Assembly: GCA_003550325.1 (NCBI GenBank)
Contig: QKWP01000225.1
Coordinates: forward strand, 274,435-338,434
From: Gigaspora rosea
Taxonomy: Eukaryota; Glomeromycota; Glomeromycetes; Diversisporales; Gigasporaceae
DNA: 64,000 bases
Reading direction: 5' to 3'
Positions within the stretch are counted from its first letter, which is position 1; each line of letters starts with the position of its first letter. The position numbers and the translations under genes are program-made. Below the pieces are notes generated by a model that did no database searches, was not told where the DNA came from, and saw nothing but the letters and a program-made list of their open reading frames with translations. Below are positions 47,276-59,121 of this stretch, piece by piece.

Positions 47276-48779
47276 AGCATTATTAAAGGTAATGTTAATG
47301 CTTATATTATTGCAATTTTTGATAGAAATTCTTGGCAAATTTGATTTGTTTAATTCATCATCTTCAGATGCATTGGATTTTTTATTTTGCTTATTTGGTA
47401 TTAAATCAGAGGCATTTAAAAGTAAATCAGATGCCTTGGAAAATTCTAAAATAAGATTGTACACATATTTAGATCAAAATTTTACTAAATATCAATATTA
47501 CCAATTTGATTATTATGAATAGCAGTAGAATCTTTTAGTACTGAAGGTTCTAGTAAAATATAAATTAAGCATGTATATTACCATCAAATAACAATAAAGC
47601 AAATAAATAGAAGTTAAATATAAATTACCTGCTTCTTCAACAGGAATCAAATAAGATACATTGTCTAATTTTTGTTTTAGAAATTGATGTTGGTAAGCAG
47701 ATACACCGGCGATTGTTTTATGTCGAGAAAAAATTATCTGTTCATCAAGTGTCACACCAGATTCTACAAGACTATGAATACCTGTAGAAATGTACTAAAT
47801 GAGAAATTATTTGTTTATTAAAAGTTGCACTAATTTCTATAAAAATCTGAATACCAGTTGAACGCATCGAATGATTTGTAATTGTGCGACATTTAAAATC
47901 TAATTCTGCATCCTTACAAATAGCATGCATCATTGTATTGTGAAACCCCTTTCTAATTTAGATAGTAAATACCATTCACCATGATAAATTTTTTTAGATG
48001 TATTTAGTGCGACAAAAAACAAGTCATCTTCTGTATCATCTGGTCGTTTTGACAAATATTTTTTAATATCTGCTACTGGAGTATAAGTATTTCCTGAAAT
48101 ATCAGGTGGTATAAAACTAGAACCAGCTTCAGCGTACAGATTTTTAATTACACCAGCATGATATTTTCTTTAGGCAATTTGAGCTGCATTCCACCATTGT
48201 CCAATTCTTTGAGCCAAGAAGCTTTCAAACTCTTAGCGTCACCACCTCTTAAGCAACATAGTAATGATACCCAAAGCCAAACTCTTCGTAAAAGACCTTT
48301 TGGATTATTAGTTGATGTTGCTGGTGAGTCAAGAATTAATTTAATTTCATCGACCTCTAAAGGATCTGATTGTTTACGATTTTTATCTCCTTTGTCAACA
48401 ATTGATTTCATATGACCATCCAATGTTTTATACAAATTCTTAAACTGATGTTTAGCAAACAAATTTATAGTTTTTATATTTTCTAAACTTTCAGAAATCC
48501 CTGTGCAATTGCACAATAACCAGTATATAGAGAGGAAGCTTTATATTCTTGACCATTTGATTTACGAACTTCAACAATAAATTGCTTAACCTGTTCTAAA
48601 AGTGTTTTATCATCAAGTTCTTTAATTTCATTTGAAAATCTATGCATTTGACAAAACTTGTAAAGTAAGTCCATCCAAACATTCATTGACTTATCAGTGT
48701 TTTTATTTCTTGATGCCTGCTGAAATTTTGCAATAACTTCTCTAGTTGATGAGACGAATCGTGAATTACGTTTGGACAT
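47276..48779 (-). pseudogene. Crypton-like tyrosine recombinase, decayed
   Basis: Minus strand from ATG at 48777-48779. The N-terminal core-binding part has TREVIAKFQQASRNKNTDKS, YKFCQMHRFSNEIKELDDKT and QEYKASSLYTGYCAIAQG. Then DPLEVDEIKLILDSP and LLCCLRGGDAKSLKASWL (first catalytic Arg), IPPDISGNTYTPV, DDTEDDLFF, HGEWYLL, and NHSMRSTG (His-x-x-Arg, about 47862-47876), FSRHKTIAGVSAYQ (second His and the Tyr at 47693-47695). Introns 47782-47854 and 47550-47628 are GT-AG and keep frame. It would cut and join DNA through the tyrosine. The layout matches the DUF3504/Crypton-type recombinases of fungi and animals. Frame breaks near 48480, 48165, 47945 and 47480 make it inactive. A Ser/Asn-rich tail follows the catalytic domain. 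Confidence 0.78.
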
Positions 48780-48784
48780 TTTTT

Positions 48785-49110
48785 ATTTTTTTAGTATAAG
48801 AATGTAAAAGTAAAAACGAAGATAAAAAGGTTAAGTAAAAACAAGTAAAATTAAAAAATAAAATGAAAGTAAGAAAATGCAAATAATAATTAAACGTATA
48901 AGTAAAAAAAAAGGTACTGTATAATAAAAAGTGAAGTAAAGTAGAATTAAATAAAGTATATTGAAGTAAGATAGAGCGAAATAAGTAAAGTGAAGTGAAA
49001 TAGAATGAAATAAAGTAGAGCGAAATAAAGTAGATCAAAGTAAAGTAGAGTGAAATAAAATATATCAAAGCGAAATTAGTAAAGCGAAATAAAATGCAGT
49101 AAAAAAATAA
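48785..49110. repeat. AAGTGAAATA-type minisatellite beside the Crypton-like gene
   Basis: About 25-30 degenerate copies of a 10-12-bp unit (GAAATAAAGTAGAGC, AAGTGAAGTGAAATAG). The plus strand is almost free of C and T-poor. It begins right before the ATG of the recombinase gene. Confidence 0.7.
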
Positions 49111-49193
49111 TCATATATATATAGTTACCATGTGATTAAATAATGATGCGTGCAGTCTGATTAACATCTAGTGACATGCTCCTGGGGATTACC

Positions 49194-49327
49194 TATTTAT
49201 TTCATGAGGGAAAATTATAGCAGAGGTTACCGAGAATCATATCATGTGGGATGGCCCTTTGGGCCATCCCACATGCTATGATCATCGGTAACCTCTGCTA
49301 TAATTTCTACTCCTCTATGAAATAAAT
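49194..49327. repeat. 134-bp near-perfect palindrome
   Basis: TATTTATTTCATGAGG, ATTATAGCAGAGGTTACCGA, TCATGTGGGATGGCCC is mirrored after TTT by GGGCCATCCCACATG, TCGGTAACCTCTGCTATAAT, CCTCTATGAAATAAATA. Mismatches are few. It is much more GC-rich than its flanks and is probably a small foldback MITE. Confidence 0.8.
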
Positions 49328-49639
49328 AATACTAATTTAAGATAGCTACAAAATTATTTTTCATTTGCATTACATGAAATCTGAAACTTGAATCGATATA
49401 TCAGCCTTTTTTGTTTATTATGCTAGTTGATCCTATTGGATAACTGTAAACAAATATAGTTTCTATCAGATGAAGCTGGATAACAAAGATGCAAAAAAAC
49501 ATTGCTAAAAATAATTGGCATCTAAAAAAAATTAAAAAATTGAAAAAAATAGGATGGTAGGTAATATAAAATGAAAAATCAACATTGCTAGCCTAATCAT
49601 TTGGACATATTTAAAATGTGCTTATAAAGAAGTTGTGCT

Positions 49640-50165
49640 CTACGGAGATTTTTCATGCTGTTAATAACTTTTAAACCAGTTGCAACTATTACATAACTAA
49701 TAAAACCGTTAAAACTTATATAATAATAAAACTGCTAAAACTATTAATTATATAGTAGCAATCATTAAAACATATAAAACTATTAAATTTGCTAAAAAGG
49801 TATATTGATATTATACAGATATTAAAATCGTTAATACAGTTGCCATTATACAACTGTTGAATTGTTAAACTATAGCTATCATGCAGCTATTAAACTGTTA
49901 AAACTATTAAAATAGTAGTTATTTCGCAACTATTAAAACTATTAAACCTATTAAAATAATAGCTATTATTACTGCTATACAATTATAACAGTTAAAACTG
50001 TAGCTATTAAAAGTGGTTAAGCAGTAGTCATTTTGCAACTGTTAAATTGTAAAATTATTAAAACAATAATCATTATTTACAATATTAAACTATCAAAACT
50101 ATTAAATCAGTAATAATACAACTACTAAAACAGTTAAGTAGTAATTTGCAGTTAAATAGTCAAAA
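49640..50165. repeat. ACTATTAAAACTGTTAAA low-complexity array
   Basis: About 500 bp made of the words CTATTAAAA, CTGTTAAA, AGTAGCTATT and ATACAACT in changing order, a decayed minisatellite with unit near 18 bp. Confidence 0.6.
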
Positions 50166-51055
50166 TTTTATAGTAAAAGTCAGTGGAGTTTTACTAATTG
50201 CCTAGAATGCTGTACATTTCGAATTATAATAAAAAACCTATAGTAAACAATCATAAATACTCATCTCATACAATACAATTTTAATAATTTAACTATTATT
50301 AGAATCAGAAAAGTTGGTTCTGCAAAGTTTATTTAGAAATTATAAAAGGTTTACTTAGTATAAAAATACTTTAATATGTAAAAAAGCCCCATTCAAACAC
50401 TATAGAAATTTACTAGCCTATGCGTTGACAATAGTCATACTAGGGTTATAATTGTAAGGATACTGATTTGTGGCTTATATGAAATTGAAGCTTATATGAA
50501 AAAGATAATAGTATGCAATAGAGATTATAGATATTGTGATAAATCAAATTTTTAATTTTTTATATATTTCTTTATTAGGATAGTTTCTTATATATATATT
50601 TTTAATATTTATTACTTTTATATTGGTCAAAAATGAATTTAGTATTATCATTGAAATTACAACAAATTTATATTCCTTGTACAAAAATAGAAATAATTAG
50701 TAGCTAAGTGGTATAGTAATACATGTAATGCTAATTTTTTTGCATAATACTAGTTTTTTAGCATAATGCTAGATTTTTGATGATATACTGAAATTTCAAT
50801 ATAACTCTTAATTTTTAACATAGTGCTAATTTTCTTACGTAATGCTCTAAGAATTCAAAATATATATAAGTCCCAAAATTTTAATAAAGCAAAGCAGTTC
50901 TTATCATGACAAAAAGTTTATAGGAATAAATTATACTTATCTGAATTGTATTAACCTTGAATTCGATTTTAAATTTAATAAACCCTTCGTAACTCAATTT
51001 GAAAGACTAAATTGACTTGTAACCTCAAATTAACTTTATTAAGACTCGAATTCTG
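50166..51055. other. Gene-free AT-rich DNA
   Basis: No coding or repeat structure is supported. The phrase TTTTTAGCATAATGCTA and variants (TAATGCTAATTTTTTTGCAT) recur four times at 50725-50850. Confidence 0.35.
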
Positions 51056-51057
51056 TA

Positions 51058-51701
51058 TCCCTTAGATTGTAGTAGAACACAGGCAAATTTGCCTGCGTTT
51101 TTGCACTTTTTTTAGCTCTGATTTACTTTTTTAAAATACTAAAATAATTAAATAAAACTTTGTACAATTATATTTGAAAATAAGGATTACTTTTTTGCAA
51201 AATTAGTTTTTATATTATAAGAAAATAAATTATAGTTACATATAAGCTGAAAATAGATAATTTTAAGAAAAAATTTTTTTAAAAAATTTTATTACAATTT
51301 TTCTGCGATCTTATTTAGTTTTAGTTTTAGAACTATAGTTCTTAAGACAATATTGTAGTTTATATAAAGGATGACAACTTTCATTATTGCAACTTTAATG
51401 ATTTACTTGTAAAAATTAAGACTTGTATTAGAAGTAAAGATTTTTTTTATAAACGGGAACATATAAAATTTGAAAAAATCTAAAGAAAAATTTTAATAGT
51501 AAAAATGCCAATACAAGAACTTTAAACATTATTATATTAAAGTTTTCTAATGATTTTAAAAAAATTTTATAACAAAGTTACTAAAACAAAACTTAAAGAA
51601 TATTTTTTACTTAGAAAAGATATAGCTAAAATCAATATTTAAAATTTTATTAAAAATTTTAAAATACGCAGTCAAATTTGCCTGTGTTACAATCTAAAGG
51701 A
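51058..51701. mobile_element. 644-bp MITE, copy 2, opposite orientation to copy 1
   Basis: Ends TCCCTTAGATTGTAGTAGAA and TACAATCTAAAGGA, with the CAGGCAAATTTGCCTG palindrome just inside. TA flanks both sides (51056-51057, 51702-51703). Same length as copy 1 and nearly identical when reversed, with perhaps ten differences, so the two are recent relatives. Confidence 0.85.
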
Positions 51702-52399
51702 TAATTCCATCTGGTTAATCTTACAAAATTGTGCATGTGATTGCATATTAGCATACTAACTGGTTTATAGTTAAGTCTTTTGAATTAAATAGTTGTAGAA
51801 TAAATATTGTTTTCTTTAGATACTTTAGTACTTGATAGTTAATTTAGAACTTACTTTACTCTTCAATTAAAATTCCTGCATTTGCAGAAATTCTCAGACT
51901 TTCTTGACTAAACCATCTTGCTATCACCTGATCAGAATCTGATCAAACATCTAACTATACTGAACCCTCATAATATCCATTTTAATTCTACTATTCATTT
52001 GCATAATATCTTTATATTATATTATTGATATCAATTTATTAATATCCTCTATATTAGCATTACCGAAGTTAGCATCTTTATTTTATTGTAGTAATTTAGT
52101 GATAAATCATCTTTTCGCTCTCCATGCATTTCATATTTGGTTTTTATTATAACCCTGTGACCTATATACTAACATATTTATATATCTTCCTGTAATCAGT
52201 TGGAGTTTAAATTGGCACTATTGTCTATATTGTTTTGGAGCTCTTCCATACAACTGTTATATTTGGTGCCAGTTGTATAAACTTAAATAATAAACCATCT
52301 ATACTATTTTGAGTTTTTTTTATTTTCTTATAAAATTATACAAACTGAAAAAGCCTACTTACTCACCAAAGAAGAGAATTATAACAAATCTCATTCAGC

Positions 52400-53000
52400 T
52401 TCAAAACTTCATTAACACTTTGTAGCAACCTAATCTAGTTCAACTACTTGTTCCAAATAATCCAATTAATAATTTAGCTGCACAAATTGGCCTGCTAATT
52501 CAGCAAATGCAAGCTGTATCTGCTTTGCAGATTAATGTACCAAACCATAAATTAAACTTGGTATCGTGCCCAGATTTCACAGGAGGGATCAAGATTCTAT
52601 AACATGGTTGGATAAAATCAAAAGGTTTTTGCTACTAATTTGATAAATGATGACCAGAAAATTGCAGTCATAAAAGAGTTAGTAGCTACATAGTAGACCA
52701 TGTATCAATAATAACCTAACCCCATTAATATATAGAATAATTAGGCTTAGCAAAATTGTAGTTTCTGACCCAATTTTATTAATCAGCTCTGGGCTACAAC
52801 TCTTGAGGGTAAATAGTTTGTGCAATTGGTCATACAAAATCAGCAAGTTGCGAAAGATATCAATGCTTATTATACAGCCATTTAGGAACTTCTGCGTCGA
52901 GTAGGTTCTGGGGTCATCAATACCAATAATATGAAAGCTCAAATCTTTTTGAATAGATTAAAACTTGAAATTGTGTTTGCTATAGCTTTGTTTACCCTAA
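52400..53000 (+). mobile_element. Relic of a retrotransposon gag region, left part
   Basis: A fossil on the plus strand. Readable pieces include NNLAAQIGLLIQQMQAVSAL, CPDFTGG and ITWLDKIKRF, and further on a stretch like FVQQFIIQF, which are typical of gag in fungal LTR elements. The relic has several breaks and is old. The Ty3/gypsy element at 53001-62120 splits it, and its right part continues at 62121. Confidence 0.55.
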
Positions 53001-53572
53001 TGTTACAGTAGGGAGGCCTTCTTTTACCCCTTACTATAACAACGACAAGGCTACAGGGATCCTTTATCGGTTTATAGCGGTGTCCAAGAGGTAGGTATAA
53101 TTCCTTAGTCTGTAAGAAATTATACTCATCTCTAAGGGCAGTTCGTGAGAGTATTCAATGAGGAATTATCGATTTTACTATTACTTGATAATAAACTTGG
53201 TGTTATTAAGATAAATAGTTTCTTTATTAATAATCTAATATAGGGCTATTCTTAGGTTTCTGTTCCTAAGAAATCCCAGTAAAAATGTATAATAAATATA
53301 AGAGAAGTGGGGTGTCTTGGTCTAGTTTAACTAAGGGAAATTCTGTATCTTTAAATACATTTTAGAATAAGCGTTATAAGCGTTGATTTACAATGATAAA
53401 CACTATAATCTACAAGAGCAACATAAGCGTTATAAACGATATAAGTGTTATAAGTGGTATTAACTATTCTAACTTCTCAAGATAATAATATAATACAATA
53501 TAATAATAAAATATAATAATAAAAATGATATAATAAAATAATAAGGTAATATAATAAACTATCTCTATAACA
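53001..53572 (-). repeat. Left LTR (3' LTR) of the Ty3/gypsy element
   Basis: Bounded by TGTTAC and TAACA, next to the polypurine tract. The part 53389-53572 matches the right LTR (61782-62120) closely. The outer part, 53001-53388, has no clear counterpart at the right end, so the LTR limits are partly uncertain. Confidence 0.6.
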
Positions 53573-56205
53573 TTTCCATCCCCTTAAGAAAATTTACTCC
53601 ATAAATTCCTTCTCTAATTCTTCCAATAGAGCTGTGTAAACTTCATCTTTCAGTTTAGTCACTTGGGTCACAGAAAGGTAATTGGTTTGGTACATTAAGT
53701 CCTTAGGACAAATTGTGAAGATTTTTCTAATTCTCTGGGCTCCTTTCCAGATGTCTTGAGTTTTCTGGTCTCCTTTTACCTTTCAAATTTGTTCTCTAAT
53801 TTGGTCTCTATGTTCGGTCTGTTTCTCCATTATTGTTCCCAATTAATAATGGGTTTCAACGGCCTGTCTTTGTCCTGGCGAGATTGTTTAAACTTAGATA
53901 GGTCTAGTAGGATTTTATCAACTTGTGCGGTCCAAGTTTCTCGAAGAAAAGAATTTGTTCGGGTGGTCTTTTGAGGGTTAAGAGTCTGGGTCAAGTCTTT
54001 TAGCAATAGAGTTATCGCTTTAGGTTTCTAAATAAGTTTTTCAGATAAGAGGGCTTCTATGTCTTCATCAAATAGTAGAAGTAAATCATTAAGTTCGACA
54101 AGGAGTTATGTTTCTTCCTTTGGGGTAACATCAATTACTTGTTCTGGATTTTGGTCATCCCATAGGATTACATTTTGACTAAAAATTCCTAAATTGTATT
54201 GGGCAGCAGGGTCTTGTCTCCAAATAGAAAGAAAGTTTCGAAGAGCGAGTATAGTATTGGGTTGTAGAGTGGTAGATTCCATTTTAGGGGTTTTAATAAT
54301 ATTTTAGGGAAATTTCAATCGGAGTGTAGGATTATATAAATGTTAGTGTAATACGAAGATTTTCATGGGGCTGTGTACAAAGTTTTACACAAATATCACT
54401 CCCTTTCACAATAAATTTCTTCCAGAAATTTCTAATTTTCAATTACAATTATAGGTTCCCATATCTGTTTCTCGTAATATTTAGCAAGTCTATCACTATT
54501 ATAATATTTCTGTAAGGTTTTTCCTTTCATATCTCGAAGTTTATAAGCACCATTGTTTAATTTCGCTTGAATTATAAAGGGTCCAATTCTTTTATCCTCA
54601 AATTTAGCAGAGCGAGACATTTCTATTTCTTTTCGTTGTATCCATACTTTTTCTCCAATTTCAAAGGTTTCTTCTTTCACCTTTTTATCGAAGTACTTTT
54701 TCTGTTTTTCTTGTGATTTTCTAGTATTTTCTCGGGCTTCTTCTTGTATGGTTGGTAATTTGTCTATTAATTCGTAAGCTCATTGTAATATACTGTCTTG
54801 TATATTAATTTCTGTGTATCCTTAATTACTTTAGGATATACAGGAATAAGTGCTTCTATGGGTAGCGTGGCTTGTCTACCATAAACTAACTGGAATAGAG
54901 TATATCCAGTAGTAGCATGTCTCTTTGTTCAATAAGCTAAGAGAACAGCAGGAATGTGTAAATCCCAATCATCTGTTTCTTTTACTTTCGCGAGAGATTC
55001 ACATAATGTTCGATTAAGTCTTCCAACCATTTCATTTGTCTGTGGGTGGTATGGTGAAGAGAATTTATGTTTGATGAGAAACTTTTCACATAGAATCCGT
55101 ATAGTTTCGCTAATAAAGTTCTTCCTTGGTTAGAAAGTATAATCTTTGGGGTTCCGTGTCTACAGATAATTTTTTCAAAAATAAATTGTGCGAGAGTATT
55201 GGCTCCAGCATCAGGAACAGCTTTGGCTTCTGGCCATCTTGTTAGATAATCGGTAGCAACAATGATGTAACGATTGGTTTGGGCAGTTATAGGTAAGGGT
55301 CTGACAAGGTCAATTCAATCCTTTCAAAAGCACGTCCTATTTGGATAGGATGGAGAGGTTCTTTTCTGCATTCTTTAAGTCTCTTTTGGCATGTTTCACA
55401 AGTCTTTACATATTCTTGGACGTCTCGATACATTTGATCCCAATAATATTGTTCAGCTATTTTATAGTACATAGCATCGGTTCCCAAATGTCCAGCAGTA
55501 GGGTGTTTATGCATCATGTATAGGATCGGTTCTACTTCTGTCCATTTAATAACTCGAAAGGGGTGTTCTGGATCTTTTCGGTTCTTCTTGTATAAGAGGT
55601 TATGTCTAATTTCAAAATATCTAGCCTGGTTAATTAATTGTTTCTTTTCATAGTCTGTAAATTCGTCTGGTAACTTGTCTGATTCTAGGTAATCATAAAG
55701 TTGGCTATATCGGTTTAAATTCATGATTTAGATGATTTAATTGTCTGGGTTAGTAGGCGTGATAGAGCATCAACATTAGAGTGGATTCTTCCAGGTTTGT
55801 GAAAGATTTCAAAGTTATAAGATTGGAGTTTAAGAATCCATCTTCCAATTCTTCCTTTAGGTTCAGCAGTACGTAGCCATTTCAATGCTGAATAGTCTGT
55901 AACTAAGATAAACTTGGTAGCACCTAAATATTTATGAAAGTGTTTGATTGCCCATACTACAGTAGCACATTCTAGTTCGGTTGTGCCGTAGTTTACTTCT
56001 TCTTTTCGTAGACTTTTGCTTGCATAGGCAATGGGGTGTTCCTTATGATTTTGGTCCAATTGACTGAGAATAGCACCAAATCCATAGTAAGAAGCATCGG
56101 TGGCCAAGATAAAGGTCTTTCTGAAATTAGGGTAGGCTAATATAGGGGCAGCAGTAAGTCAGTCTTTTAGTTCATTAAAAGCTTCCTGTTGAATATAGGT
56201 CCATC

Positions 56206-56477
56206 CAGTGTTGTACACGGACATTGTCCCGCCAATTTTTCAGGGACACGGACAGTCCGAAATGGGACGTCCGGGACATGTCTGCAATAATGTCCCAACA
56301 TGATACATGTCCGCCAGGTAAAACCAATTAAATTGCGGAATTATACGAATTTTATTGGTAGATAATCACGTGTTGAGTCGCAAAATGTCCGGGACAAAAA
56401 AAATTCTAGGCGGACATGTCCCGGACGTCCCGTTCCGGAATGTCCGCTGTCCGTGTCCGTGTCCCATGACAACACTA
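56206..56477. mobile_element. 272-bp hAT-type MITE inside the LTR element
   Basis: Ends CAGTGTTGT and ACAACACTA fit the hAT terminal rule. The 8-mer GGTCCATC lies directly outside both ends (56198-56205 and 56478-56485). Subterminal regions carry many copies of GGACA, GTCCG and GGGACA in both directions, typical of transposase-binding arrays, and make it strongly GC-rich. No coding sequence. It lies between the reverse transcriptase and RNase H regions of the LTR element, so it arrived later. Confidence 0.88.
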
Positions 56478-57591
56478 GGTCCATCGATATGGTTTGTCTT
56501 TTTGTAACAATCGATTTAAGGGTTTAGCAATAGCAGAGATGTTTTGGATAAATTGTCTATAGTATCTAGACAATCCCAAGAATGAGCGAAGTTGGGTTAT
56601 ATTCTGCGGTAGTTGGATCTTTTGTACGGCTTCAATTTTGGTAGGGTCAGGGGCTATTCCACTAGGTGCAATTATATGGCCTAAGAAGGGTAATCTTTGC
56701 ATCCAAAAGTTACATTTCTCGATATTAAATTGCAAACCAGCTTGTTTGATTCTGCGAAACACTTTATTCAAGTGCTTCAGGTGGTCATCGAATGTTCAAG
56801 AGTATACTATAGTATCATCCAAGTATACTACTACAAATTTCCAAGCAATTCCTTCATAAACTCGGTCCATTAGTCTTTGGAACGTAGCAGGGGCATTACA
56901 AAGTCCAAAAGGCATCACATTTAACTCATAAGTTCTATAGGAGTTACAAAAGCAGTATTTTCTTTATCACGAAGGTGCATAGCTACTTGCCAATATCTAC
57001 TTGCAAGGTCCAAAGTAGAAAACCAATGCGATCTAGCAAGAGTATTTAATATTTCATCAATACGAGGTAGAGGGTATGCATCCTTTTTAGTAACATTGTT
57101 AAGTTTTTAGTAGTCTACGTGTACACAGAAGCGTAATTTGCCATTTTTCTTCTTGACTAGAACAACAGGAGAAGTCCAGGGACTATTCGAAGGTCGGATA
57201 AGTTTATGTTTCATCATTCGTTGGATTTCCTCTTTAATAAATGTCTGTTCACTTGGAGGTATAGAATAGGGTCTAGAGCGAATGGGTGGTACATCTTCTG
57301 TAAAAATACGATGAGAAACTAAGTCAGTCCTTCCTAATTTATTAATGTCTGTTGCGAAAATGTCTGCAAATTTCTCAAGTAAGTGTCTAAATTTAAGTCC
57401 TTGATCTGCAGCAAGAGGACCTGTGTTTAATGAAGTAGTTGGGGTCAACGTATATTCCTCATAGGGGATAAGGGTGTCTATACTATATACAGGGGTAGGT
57501 ACTAAATTTATAGGGTGTTCAGGGGGTTTAAGGGGTCTGTTAATACAGTTGTCTGAGTCAACAGGTAGTTTGCCATCATGCCTAGGATTAT

Positions 57592-59060
57592 CTAAAAATT
57601 TGTATTTGCGAACAGGGTAGCAAGGGTTTCAGTTCTTTGTTGTAGGTACTGGGTGTCTTGGTGAATAAGGCGAAGTAATTGTTGATTAAAGTTTTCAAGT
57701 TTTTGGACTTGTTGTTGAAGTTGTTCAATGGTCTGGTTCTGTTGGACAACTTGTTGTTGTAATGTTTCAAAAACTTCGATAGTGACAGTATTTTGATCAC
57801 TTTGAATAGGTTCTATATATATAACTTCTGGTTCTGGTTCGAATATTGGTGGTGGTGGAGGTACACATTCTGTACAGTATCCATCATGTTCATCAAGTTC
57901 TTCCTGGTGCTTAACATGAAGACATTCCTTGCAGAGGTCAATAGGGGTGTCTGAGAAGTTTCTTCTAAGATTAGCGAGAGCAGTTTCTTTACAGAATTCA
58001 GGATGGCTAGTGTCGAAGGAAATTTCAAGGGTCTGTTGTAATTGAAATTCTTCATTCCCTTCTAATATACCATGTTCAGCACGAAGTACTAATTGCATTT
58101 CTTCCTGACTCCAAGGTTGGTTAATACGATCAGTCATTAAAGGTTCTAAGGCTTCAGTCAGGCTTTGGTCCAATTCTTGTAAGAAAATCTTTGCAAGTCG
58201 GAAGATACGGGTCTGGTTCATTTCATACTAAGATCCAGCACTCCTGTTGGACTCGGTATAATGTCTGATTCTGGTCCACAAATTATAATTTGCATTGTAG
58301 AGAACATCCTGTCCTGCTTTATAAGCATAGAGGTGTTCAAGGTCACAAAACCAAAGGGCTTGTTCTAGGCTTTCTAGATTATTCATCTTAGAGGTAGGTC
58401 TAGTTTCTCCACAGATTTTACATTGGACAAGGGTTCCACATCCTTCTCTGTGACTATAATAATATATATGTTGAGGGTCATCAAGAGGGAGTTCATAATA
58501 ATAGTCAGAAACACATCCTTGGCAAACAAACTGATTGTAAAGAACTTGTAAGTCTTCTGGTCTATTTGGATTCTTGTAGTGACAGCAGTGGTGAGTACGC
58601 CTTGTACTAAAGTTATACATTCGACGGGCTTCAATATCATTCGGATTACATCCGCATTGGCAAATTCGGTTCTGTTCCTTAAGGGCTTCAAAAGAATAGT
58701 CAACGGCAATATGTCCAGTTGCTCTACAGATATGACAAATATTTTCAGGGCAGTTTCAGTACAAATGGTCATTTCCATTGCAGATACAGCAAGAGGTCCG
58801 CTTTGGTACTTGTTGTGGGCAGTGGACAGCAATATGTCCATTCTGTCGACAGCGATTACAATGGTTGGTAGGGCAGTTGGCAAAGAGATGTTCAGGTAAG
58901 CCACAATTGCTACATACATGAGAGTTAGGAGGGGCACGCTTTTTATGTCTAGGCTGGTGAATAATCCATGGGTTGGTATCATCATCAGAGGTAGAAGTAA
59001 TGTCTGGTTCATAGGTGTTAATAAAAGCATAAGCTTCTTGAGGGACTAAGTATTCCTGTT
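57592..59060 (-). other. Accessory Cys-rich and coiled-coil region of the LTR element
   Basis: Between the gag-protease frame and reverse transcriptase lies a region with repeated CxxC-type zinc knuckles (CSNCGLPEHLFANC, CNRCRQNGHIAVHC, CHICRATGHIA) and, further on, CQGCVSDYYY, CKICGETRPTSKM, CKECLHV and CTEC. It is followed by a Gln-rich coiled coil (FETLQQQVVQQNQTIEQLQQ). Zinc knuckles bind nucleic acid in gag proteins; such a long separate block is unusual. The region is broken in places. Confidence 0.6.
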
Positions 59061-59121
59061 CATAAGTATCTAATTCAGCAGGGTCAGTAACAGTAGGTTG
59101 TGAGGGTAATGGTTGGTTGCT

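Noticed and set aside
49194-49327. Hairpin as a microRNA or tRNA-like gene
   Set aside because: It is a near-perfect palindrome with outer arms matching as in a MITE, and has no tRNA boxes.
53590-54290. Stretch after integrase as an envelope-like gene
   Set aside because: No signal peptide or membrane-anchor pattern was seen; only an unknown coding stretch can be supported.
58383-59030. 215-codon ORF overlapping the Cys-rich region
   Set aside because: Wrong-frame shadow; the Cys motifs are in another frame of the same strand.
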